Assembly: GCA_947258585.1 (NCBI GenBank)
Contig: CAMYIZ010000057.1
Span: 1 to 64,000, forward strand
Reading direction: 5' to 3'
Source: an uncultured Haliea sp.
Lineage (GTDB): Bacteria; Pseudomonadota; Gammaproteobacteria; Pseudomonadales; Halieaceae
Length of the DNA: 64,000 nucleotides
The notes beneath the pieces were generated by a model. That model searched no databases. It was not told the origin of the DNA and worked only from the letters and a program-made list of their open reading frames with translations. A program made the translations under genes and the position numbers. Position 1 is the stretch's first letter. Each line of letters opens with the position of its first letter. Of this stretch, positions 29,731 to 36,712 are shown in pieces.

Positions 29731-30807
29731 ATGCCGGATATTCGAGCAGCCCTGGTCACCCTGCCCTGGAACGACACCCTCATTGCGTCCCTGCGGGAGG
29801 CGCTGGCACCCGCGGAAGTGGTGCTGGCAAACCGCCACGACAGAGCGGCGATCAGTTCCGCGCTGAAGCGCGTGGATGTGGCACTGATCGCGGGTGATAT
29901 CGACTCGCGCTACCTCCAGGCCCCGCAGCTGAAGTGGGTTCACTGCGGCCATGCCGGGCTCGATCGCTCAGCCATGCCGGAAGTGTTCGAGCGCGGGCTG
30001 AGCATAACCTCGTCCGCAGGCCGCTCCGCACCCGCACTCGCCGAGCACGCGATGCTGTTCATGCTGGCCCTGGGCTTTCGCCTCGATCGCTTTCACGCCG
30101 CCCAGCGGGCACATCGCTGGGGGATCAGGGACCAGAAGACACTGCGGCCACTGCACGGCCAAACCCTGGGTATCATCGGCCTGGGCCACACCGGACTGGA
30201 GCTGGCCAGACGCGCCAAGGCCTTTGATATGCGGGTTATCGCCTACCGTCGGCGGGGCACCGGCTGCGAGTGGGTAGACCAGCTCTACAGCCGGGACCGG
30301 GGGGATTCCGTGGATACCCTGCTGGCGCAGAGCGATTACGTGGTGCTGGCAGTTCCGCTCTCAGATTCCACACACCGCCTTATCGGCGCCGCCGAGCTGG
30401 CCAGGATGCAACCCACGGCCTGCCTGATCAATATGGCCCGGGGCGGAGTGGTGGACGAAAACGCGCTGATTCTCGCGCTCCGGGAGGGCCGCCTCGCAGG
30501 AGCGGCCATCGATGTGGCGGAGGAAGAGCCGCTGCCTGCACGCAGCCCGCTGTGGGACACCCCCAACCTCCTGATCACGCCGCATTTCACCCCGCGGATG
30601 GCGGATCGCGACGAACGGGCCCTGGCCCTGCTGCTGGAGAATCTGCGGCGCTACCGCGCCGGCGAACCGCTACTGAACCTGCTGACCACCGACGACCTGT
30701 ATTCCTCCGGGGACCAGCAAGCGCATACCCGTTCAGCCCTGTCCACGCTCCTGCGTGATATCGCCCGCCGGGGACGCCGCCTCCGGCACTGGCTGCGTAT
30801 CCGCTGA
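29731..30807 (+). CDS. D-isomer-specific 2-hydroxyacid dehydrogenase
   Basis: NAD(P)-dependent reductase/dehydrogenase of 2-keto/2-hydroxy acids. The 358-aa protein has the Rossmann motif GIIGLGHTGLELA near residue 146. The catalytic triad residues are in NMARGGVVDE (Arg), AAIDVAEEEPLP (Glu) and LLITPHFTPRM (His). Start ATG at 29731 follows GAGGAG; a TTG six codons upstream is possible. The substrate cannot be told. The C-terminal about 25 codons overlap, tail to tail, the 3' end of the minus-strand unknown gene. In this cassette it may make a modified precursor, but that is inference. Confidence 0.87.
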   Translation: MPDIRAALVTLPWNDTLIASLREALAPAEVVLANRHDRAAISSALKRVDVALIAGDIDSRYLQAPQLKWVHCGHAGLDRSAMPEVFERGLSITSSAGRSAPALAEHAMLFMLALGFRLDRFHAAQRAHRWGIRDQKTLRPLHGQTLGIIGLGHTGLELARRAKAFDMRVIAYRRRGTGCEWVDQLYSRDRGDSVDTLLAQSDYVVLAVPLSDSTHRLIGAAELARMQPTACLINMARGGVVDENALILALREGRLAGAAIDVAEEEPLPARSPLWDTPNLLITPHFTPRMADRDERALALLLENLRRYRAGEPLLNLLTTDDLYSSGDQQAHTRSALSTLLRDIARRGRRLRHWLRIR

Positions 30808-31311
30808 ATCGCCGCCCACCGCGTCGGGGTGGCACGCAAGCAGGGCACCCATCTCGGCCCGCAGGAACGACACGGCATCATCCATCTGCCCCGGCGTAAA
30901 CCGGCAGCGGCGAATCCTGCTGGCCCCGTTGACCGCCAACGCATAGGGCAGGTTGTATTCAAGCTCGAAGCAGGCACGCTCGATCTGCTCGGCGATCGAC
31001 TGCTCGCGGAAGTAGAGTCTCGCCGACCCTCCGTTGTGAAAGCCCCGCGCCTGCTTGAGGTTGATATGCATGTGGCCGCGGTTGCGGCCGAGACAATCCA
31101 GGCGCATTACCTCGTCGCCGCCCATGACCAGGGAGGCGCAGGGGCCACGCCCCATGGTGCCAGCCAGCCAGTAGACATCCAGCCGGGCAGCACTGCCAAT
31201 GGGCGAACTGCGCACCTCGGACACGCGCGGACTGTTCAACCTGGACGGCAAAGGCAGGATCCGGGAGGCAATCCGCCGCAGGGGCGTCGGTATTGCTGCG
31301 CGCCACTTCAT
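30733..31311 (-). CDS. Unrecognised conserved-looking hypothetical protein
   Basis: I do not recognise this 192-aa protein. The ATG at 31309-31311 has GGGAGAG upstream; the frame stays open 44 codons further but into the next gene's end. Visible features are a basic N-terminus (MKWRAAIPTPLRRIASRILP), a central region rich in conserved-looking residues (WLAGTMGRGPCASLVMGGDEVMRLDC, GRNRGHMHINL) and an Asp/Glu-rich segment before an Ala/Gly/Asp tail. No transmembrane helix. It starts 34 nt after the end of a glycosyltransferase gene and probably shares its operon. Its last 75 nt overlap the convergent dehydrogenase gene, so the true C-terminus is uncertain. Confidence 0.6.
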   Translation of the reverse strand: MKWRAAIPTPLRRIASRILPLPSRLNSPRVSEVRSSPIGSAARLDVYWLAGTMGRGPCASLVMGGDEVMRLDCLGRNRGHMHINLKQARGFHNGGSARLYFREQSIAEQIERACFELEYNLPYALAVNGASRIRRCRFTPGQMDDAVSFLRAEMGALLACHPDAVGGDSADTQPVPEAASPAGDITQERGQG

Positions 31312-31345
31312 GTGAGTCTCTCCCTTCCCCGGCCGGGCCAGCGTG

Positions 31346-32278
31346 TCAACGATACGCCGTTTCCTCGACACGGGCACCACTGAAGGCAAGCCGCATGCCG
31401 GGGATTTCCAGCCAGTGCAGGTAGACAGCGACGCCCAGCCCAAGGGGGATGGCGGTCAACGGCACATCGTAATACCGCCACAGGCGCAGCAGCATGCCCC
31501 AGCTCAGGAGCAGACGACCGAGAAAAAACAAGGGGATGGCCGCGATACCAAGATCGCAGAGCCAGGCATGAGCTATCCGCCGGTCAATCTTGCGCACCAT
31601 GACGGTTGCGAAGCCACTGTGACAACGGATATCGCGCTCCATACCCCAGCCCTCGTAGGCATGGGCGGCCAGCATCCCCGGCTCGAACCGGAAATGCAGC
31701 CCGGCCTGGCGCATGGACTCGGCCTGCAGCTTGCCACCGAATGCCCCGATATCATCGAGGAAAGGATGCGCGAGCAGCGCTTCGCGGGTGAAACCCGCAT
31801 TGTTGTTGGCGATGGAATTAGTTGCCGCGGCGGCCCCGCGATCCAGATACCCGCGGCTGAGCAGGCCAATCATGCGCTCTCTGCTCGAGGGACTACGGTA
31901 GACAGTGCGACCGCTGACCACCGCTGTATCGGGGAAACGCTGGAAGGTGTCGACCAGGTGGCGCAACCATCCCGGGTGCGGGGCGCAGTCACCATCGAGC
32001 ACCCCGAGGATATCACCGCCGGCCAGCCTGGCACCCGCGTTCTTGAGGGCGTAGGAGGACTCCTCATCGACAAAGACCACCCGCAGCGAGGGCAGGATGA
32101 CCTGCAGGTCCGCCGGCACCTTGTCGGCAAGGCTGGAAGCCTCCACCAACAGATATTCCACGCTGCCGCCATAGTCCTGCCGCGCGAGCGCGTGCAGGGT
32201 CAGCCGCAGATCGTCCCACCCTTTCGCTTCGCCGCTACCGTAATCCGACACGATGATAACGCTTGTCCTGAGCGCCAT
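31346..32278 (-). CDS. Membrane-associated glycosyltransferase family 2
   Basis: Sugar transferase of the GT-A type. The 310-aa protein has SYALKNAGARLAGGDILGVLDGDC, where DGD is the likely metal/nucleotide site. A downstream acceptor region (NNAGFTREALLAHPFLDDIGAFGGKLQAE) follows, then two hydrophobic segments near the C-terminus (about 240-265 and 272-292). It differs enough from the other glycosyltransferase in the cassette to suggest a different linkage. It precedes the unknown 192-aa gene. Upstream lies an inverted repeat and the right copy of the direct repeat. Confidence 0.83.
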   Translation of the reverse strand: MALRTSVIIVSDYGSGEAKGWDDLRLTLHALARQDYGGSVEYLLVEASSLADKVPADLQVILPSLRVVFVDEESSYALKNAGARLAGGDILGVLDGDCAPHPGWLRHLVDTFQRFPDTAVVSGRTVYRSPSSRERMIGLLSRGYLDRGAAAATNSIANNNAGFTREALLAHPFLDDIGAFGGKLQAESMRQAGLHFRFEPGMLAAHAYEGWGMERDIRCHSGFATVMVRKIDRRIAHAWLCDLGIAAIPLFFLGRLLLSWGMLLRLWRYYDVPLTAIPLGLGVAVYLHWLEIPGMRLAFSGARVEETAYR

Positions 32279-32317
32279 ATCCTGAACCCCTGAATTGTGC
32301 TGGTTTCCCGCAGGCCA

Positions 32318-32349
32318 TGTTACTGGGTCTGCTAGCGCTTTGTAACATC
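32318..32349. promoter_or_regulatory. Inverted repeat upstream of the second glycosyltransferase
   Basis: Perfect 7-bp arms ATGTTAC and GTAACAT separated by 18 bp, about 40 nt upstream of the minus-strand glycosyltransferase start. It may be an operator or an mRNA-leader hairpin; no known consensus is matched with confidence. Confidence 0.35.
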
Positions 32350-32391
32350 CCGGCGCAACAATCAGCCAGGCTCAGGCGCCGTTGGCGCAGC

Positions 32392-34959
32392 TCAGAACGC
32401 GAGACCTGGCCCCGGTTTCCGCTTGGTCAGGCGTGTGGGGGTGGCCGCCAGTGGATCATCGGGCCACGGGTGTTTCGGGTAGCGCCCCTTCATTTCCTTT
32501 TTCACTTGCGGATACACATCGCGCCAGAACGTGGCCAGGTCCTGGGTCACCTGCAGCGGGCGCTGCGCCGGTGACAGCAGGTGAATCTGCAGCGGCTGGC
32601 GGCCATCAGCGATGCAGGGTGTCTCGGCGCAGCCGAACATCTCCTGCAACTTGACCGCCAGCACCGGCGTCGCGGCGCAGTAGTCGATGGCGATACTGGA
32701 GCCCGAGGGCACCACCAGGCGTTCCGGTGCCAGCCTCTCCAGCTCCAGGGGCAACGGCCAGGGCAGCTGAGCCTGAAGGATTTGCCTGAGGTCCAGACGG
32801 GCGAAGTCCTGCAACCGGCGCACCTGCCCAAGGTAGGGCAGCAGCCAGTGTTCGAGAGTCGCCAGCAGGGCCTGGTCGCCGAGGTCCGGCCAGGGGTTCT
32901 GCGGCTGGTCCCGATACAGCCGCTGCAGCAGTTGCACCCGGGCGCGCAACTGCTGCAGCGCCGGCGTCCAGGGCAGGAGCTGCAGGCCGCGACGGCGCAA
33001 CAAGCCGGTGAGCGCCGCGGCCAGTGCCGCTGCCGGCAGCTGCTGCAGAGGGCGGCTCTCCAGCACCAGGCGTCCCACCCGACGCTGCCGCTGGGCCACA
33101 AACTGCTCCCCGGGCTCATCCCACTCGGCGCGCTCCTCCAGGGTGACCAGCGGTGCCAGCACATCCTCGAACCGCTCCGGGTTGAGCGCGGTGGCACTGT
33201 AGATCCGGTCCCCGGCTTGCCCCTGTGCACCGCCGATTTCCGCAGTTGCCAGCCAGCGAGCCGTGCCCAGACTGTCACCGGCGGCAAGCGACGCACCGCG
33301 GCCGTTGGCGAGCTGAAACTCCGCGCCGCGCCCCCCCTCCCGGGCGCGGGCGATGCGATCGGGCCAGGCACTGGCGAGCAGCACGCCCAGCACATCCACC
33401 GCCGGCACTGCCAGCGGGCCGCGCCGGGGCCGGTAGATCTCCGACACAATTTGCGCGTAGCGGCGGGCCTGCTGCCAGCTGCGCCGATACCAGCCCTGCT
33501 GCCTGGGCGGGCAGGGGCGCTCGCCCAGCAGCACCGACAAGGTGGCAGCCAGGTCCGCACCCTCCTCCGCCAGCGGGTTGCGCTCGGCCAGCACCGCCGC
33601 CAGCAGGGCGGCTGTTTCCCGCGCATCGATGTCACAGCCCATCAGCAACATGTGGCCCAGACGCGGTGACAACGGCATCTGGGACAGGCGCACCCCGTGC
33701 GGTGTGAGCTGCCAGCTCCCATCGTCGCGGACAAAAGCCGCGCCACACAGCGCCAGCACATCCAGCCCCTGCTGATAGCTGGCCGCCGGCGGCCGATCCA
33801 GCCAGGCCAGTTCGGCCGGGTCCCGCACACCCCAGGCAAGCAGCTGCAGTGCCAGCGGTGCCAGATCGGACTGGAAAATCTCGGGGGTGCGCTGTTCCTG
33901 CAGGCGCTGGAACTGTTCCTCGCTGAACAGGCGCTGACAAAAGCCCGGGGCCAGGCGACCGGCCCGCCCGGCGCGCTGGCTGGCGGAAGCGCGGGAAATA
34001 CGTCGCGTGGCAAGGCGAGTGGTGCCGGTTGTGGGGTCAAACAGTGCCTGCCGCTCCAGGCCGCTGTCGACCACCGTGGTCACACCCTCGATTGTCAGGC
34101 TGGTCTCGGCGATATTGGTGGCCAAGACCACCTTGCGCCGGCCCTCGGGACAGGGCGCAATGGCGATCTGCTGCCGCTCCAGCGGCAGGCCACCATAGAG
34201 CGGCGCCAGTACCACCTCCGGCGGCAGCTGCGCCCCCAGTTCGCGGAGGACACGACGTATCTCGGTCTGCCCGGGCAGGAACACCAGCACGCTGCCGTCG
34301 CGCTCCGCCAGCGCCGCGCGTACCGCGTGCACCACGGGCGTCACCATCGAGGCCCCGGGGGCCAGGGCTGCTCCGTACCTCACTTGCACCGGATACTGGC
34401 GGCCCTCGGACTGCAACAGCGCGGGGTCCCCCAGCAGGGCGGCCACCGGCACCCCCTGCAGCGTGGCTGACATCACCAGCAGCCGCAGGGGTGGATCCTC
34501 CCGAAACAGGGCCCGGCCCTGCAGCGCGAGCGCAAGGCCCAGTTCCGAATCCAGATTGCGCTCGTGGAATTCGTCGAAAATCACCAGGCCAACCCCGCCC
34601 AGCGCTGGATCCCGCTGCAGCCGCCGGGTGAGAATACCCTCGGTGATCACTTCGATCCGGGTGGCGGGGCCGACCCGGTTCTCCAGCCGGATACGGTAGC
34701 CGACCCGCTCACCCGGCTGCTCGCCAAGCAAGTCCGCCATGCGTGCCGCGGCGGCGCGGGCTGCGACCCGGCGCGGCTGCACCAGCAGGATCGTCTGCCC
34801 GGCAAGCCAGTCCTCCTCCAGCAGCGCCAGCGGCACCAGGGTGGTCTTGCCGGCCCCCGGCGGCGCCTCCAGCACCACATCACGGCCAGCCGCCAGGGCT
34901 GCGCGCAGGGCGGGCAGCACATCGGTGACAGGCAGGCGAGACAGGTCGGCGGGCAGCAT
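32392..34959 (-). CDS. hrpB: ATP-dependent helicase HrpB (DEAH box)
   Basis: DEAH/RHA-family RNA helicase; its cellular role in bacteria is poorly defined. The 855-aa protein has motif I EAPPGAGKTT (31-40), DEFHERNLD as the DEAH-equivalent, SATL, and the DHR-typical QRAGRAGRLAPG followed by the HrpB C-terminal region. ATG at 34957-34959 (MLPADLSRLPVTDVLP) fits family starts; the frame runs 31 codons further into a region with a regulatory palindrome. The natural-looking end TRLTKRK is extended by PGPGLAF through the direct repeat. Divergent from the HAD/acyltransferase gene. Confidence 0.93.
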   Translation of the reverse strand: MLPADLSRLPVTDVLPALRAALAAGRDVVLEAPPGAGKTTLVPLALLEEDWLAGQTILLVQPRRVAARAAAARMADLLGEQPGERVGYRIRLENRVGPATRIEVITEGILTRRLQRDPALGGVGLVIFDEFHERNLDSELGLALALQGRALFREDPPLRLLVMSATLQGVPVAALLGDPALLQSEGRQYPVQVRYGAALAPGASMVTPVVHAVRAALAERDGSVLVFLPGQTEIRRVLRELGAQLPPEVVLAPLYGGLPLERQQIAIAPCPEGRRKVVLATNIAETSLTIEGVTTVVDSGLERQALFDPTTGTTRLATRRISRASASQRAGRAGRLAPGFCQRLFSEEQFQRLQEQRTPEIFQSDLAPLALQLLAWGVRDPAELAWLDRPPAASYQQGLDVLALCGAAFVRDDGSWQLTPHGVRLSQMPLSPRLGHMLLMGCDIDARETAALLAAVLAERNPLAEEGADLAATLSVLLGERPCPPRQQGWYRRSWQQARRYAQIVSEIYRPRRGPLAVPAVDVLGVLLASAWPDRIARAREGGRGAEFQLANGRGASLAAGDSLGTARWLATAEIGGAQGQAGDRIYSATALNPERFEDVLAPLVTLEERAEWDEPGEQFVAQRQRRVGRLVLESRPLQQLPAAALAAALTGLLRRRGLQLLPWTPALQQLRARVQLLQRLYRDQPQNPWPDLGDQALLATLEHWLLPYLGQVRRLQDFARLDLRQILQAQLPWPLPLELERLAPERLVVPSGSSIAIDYCAATPVLAVKLQEMFGCAETPCIADGRQPLQIHLLSPAQRPLQVTQDLATFWRDVYPQVKKEMKGRYPKHPWPDDPLAATPTRLTKRKPGPGLAF
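32399..32414 (+). repeat. Right copy of the 16-bp direct repeat
   Basis: GCGAGACCTGGCCCCG, identical to 27695-27710. It forms the last codons of hrpB (GPGLAF). A small hairpin GCGCC-GTT-GGCGC lies about 15 bp to its left. Confidence 0.8.
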
Positions 34960-35018
34960 CGCGCCATGGTAGCCGAGCGGACAGGCGGCGCCAATGACGG
35001 TGCAGGACATTCCCCGAC

Positions 35019-35035
35019 TGCACCACTGTGGTGCA
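35019..35035. promoter_or_regulatory. Perfect NtrC-type enhancer palindrome
   Basis: TGCACCACTGTGGTGCA: 7-bp arms TGCACCA and TGGTGCA around a 3-bp centre, the same arms and spacing as the classical NtrC consensus TGCACCA-N3-TGGTGCA. It lies about 120 bp upstream of the predicted start point of the sigma54-type promoter at 35120-35136, a normal enhancer distance. The site is visible; binding by NtrC is inferred. Confidence 0.6.
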
Positions 35036-35089
35036 CCGCCGCCCCGATCCAACGAGGCGCCTTCGTCAGCGGCGCGGGTTTCACACTGC

Positions 35090-35109
35090 TGTCACAGGCC
35101 GGAGTGACA
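35090..35109. promoter_or_regulatory. Second palindrome between the enhancer and the sigma54 promoter
   Basis: TGTCAC-N8-GTGACA, perfect 6-bp arms, ending 10 bp before the -24 element. It could bind an additional regulator; no family can be assigned. Confidence 0.35.
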
Positions 35110-35119
35110 ATGAAGCCGG

Positions 35120-35136
35120 TTGGCAGGGTTCTTGCT
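35120..35136 (+). promoter_or_regulatory. Sigma54 (RpoN) -24/-12 promoter upstream of the HAD/acyltransferase gene
   Basis: TTGGCAGGGTTCTTGCT fits the consensus YTGGCACGRNNNTTGCW with one mismatch (G for C after TGGCA). The -24 GG and -12 GC dinucleotides are 10 bp apart as required. The predicted start point near 35147 leaves a leader of about 60 nt before the ATG at 35207. Confidence 0.65.
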
Positions 35137-35206
35137 GTGTACAAGTCGAGAAGCCGGGTTTTACCGCAAGCATCCGCAGGGCGTGCAGCCCGCAAGGAGT
35201 GGCATC

Positions 35207-36676
35207 ATGAGTGATCGGGCACTGGAACAGCACTTGGGCACCATCACCGCGGCCGGGGAACCGCGGGCTGTGGCGTTTTTCGACCTCGACGGCACCCTGA
35301 TTGCGGGCTACTCCATCCTCGCGCTCGCGCTGGAGACAGCGCGCGCCGGCTTCGCCCGCGGTGAGTTGCGCCAGTCCCTGAAAATGCTCCGGGATGCCCT
35401 GCGGCAGCGGCAGCGCGAGAGCGGCGGTCACTACCACAAGCTGGTGAAACGGCTGAGTCGGGCGCTCGCCGGCGTCTCCGAACACACCCTGCGGCAGCTG
35501 GGCGAGCAGGCCTGCCAGCGCTATCTCGCCAAGAGCCTGTACCGGGAAGCCATCAGCCTGGTGGAAGCGCACCGGGCAGCCGGCCACAAACTGGTGATCG
35601 TCACCGCAGCCAGCCACTACCAGGTGGAACCCATTGCCCGTTTGCTCGGCATCGAGGAAATTTGCTGTACCCGCCTGGAGGTGCTGGACGGGCGCTTCAC
35701 CGGCAAGGTGATCAGCCCGATGTGCTATGGCGAGGGCAAGGCCCTGGCGGCGCGCCGGGTCGCCCGGCGGGAACAGGCGGCACTGGCGCAGTGCTGGTTC
35801 TACACCGACTCCAGCGCCGACCTGCCGCTGCTGAAACTGGTCGGCCACCCGGTGGCGGTAAATCCTTCCGACACCCTTGGTGCCCACGCCCGCAGCCACC
35901 GCTGGCCCCAGCTCAAATTCGCCAGCCGCGGCCTGCCGGACATGGAATCCCTGCTGCGCACCGCGCTGACCGGACAGGCGGTGACGGCAACTGCGCTGGT
36001 CGGCGCACTGGGCAAGCGTCTGGGCCTGCCCCGCATCGCCAATGCCAATCGCGTCACCCAGCTGCTGGGTGACCTCGGCAGCGGCTTCGCCGGACTGGAA
36101 TTTGACATCGAGGGTGCAGAGCACCTCCAGCAGCGGCGCCCGGCGATTTTCGTGTTCAATCACCAGAGCATGCTGGACGCCATGGTCCTGGCGCACCTGC
36201 TGCGACGGGACGTGGTGCCCTTCTGCAAACAGGAAATGGCGGGGATACCGGTGCTCGGCCCGCTACTGCAGCAGGCAAACACGATATTTGTCGATCGCAA
36301 GGCGCAGAATCAGTCCGCCGTCCTGCAGGAAGCCCTGACGGTGCTGGAGAGCGGCCGCTCGCTGGTCATTGCGCCGGAGGGCACGCGCAGCACCCTGGGC
36401 CACATCCAGCCATTCAAGCACGGGGCGTTTTTCCTCGCGCGCAAGGCCGGGGTACCTATCGTGCCGATCGTGCTGCACAACGTGAAGGACGCGCTGCCCA
36501 AGGGTGGATTCCTGATCCGCCCGGCAACCATACGGATCAGCGTGCTGCCGCCGGTGGAACCTGGCGCCATGGGCAGTGTGCGGGATACCTGTAGCCGCCT
36601 GGAAGCCCGCTACAGCGGCCTGCTGGGACAGTCGGCGGTCGCCGCGCTGCCCCGCCAGGCCACAGCCGTCGCCTGA
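35207..36676 (+). CDS. HAD-IB phosphatase / 1-acylglycerol-3-phosphate acyltransferase fusion
   Basis: Two-domain lipid enzyme. The N-terminal HAD-IB half starts with FFDLDGTLIAG, with nucleophile and acid Asp26/Asp28. It continues through a helical cap to WFYTDSSADLPLL. The C-terminal PlsC/LPLAT half has NHQSMLDA (about 318, the HX4D acyltransferase motif), KQEMAGIPVLGPL and EGTRS (about 391). 489 aa in total. ATG at 35207 has AAGGAG upstream. Such fusions are expected to act in phospholipid synthesis or turnover at the inner membrane; the HAD substrate is unknown. A sigma54-type promoter and NtrC-type site lie upstream. Confidence 0.9.
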   Translation: MSDRALEQHLGTITAAGEPRAVAFFDLDGTLIAGYSILALALETARAGFARGELRQSLKMLRDALRQRQRESGGHYHKLVKRLSRALAGVSEHTLRQLGEQACQRYLAKSLYREAISLVEAHRAAGHKLVIVTAASHYQVEPIARLLGIEEICCTRLEVLDGRFTGKVISPMCYGEGKALAARRVARREQAALAQCWFYTDSSADLPLLKLVGHPVAVNPSDTLGAHARSHRWPQLKFASRGLPDMESLLRTALTGQAVTATALVGALGKRLGLPRIANANRVTQLLGDLGSGFAGLEFDIEGAEHLQQRRPAIFVFNHQSMLDAMVLAHLLRRDVVPFCKQEMAGIPVLGPLLQQANTIFVDRKAQNQSAVLQEALTVLESGRSLVIAPEGTRSTLGHIQPFKHGAFFLARKAGVPIVPIVLHNVKDALPKGGFLIRPATIRISVLPPVEPGAMGSVRDTCSRLEARYSGLLGQSAVAALPRQATAVA

Positions 36677-36712
36677 GACGGGGCTGCCCGGCGGGAGCAG
36701 CCTGCACCGCTC

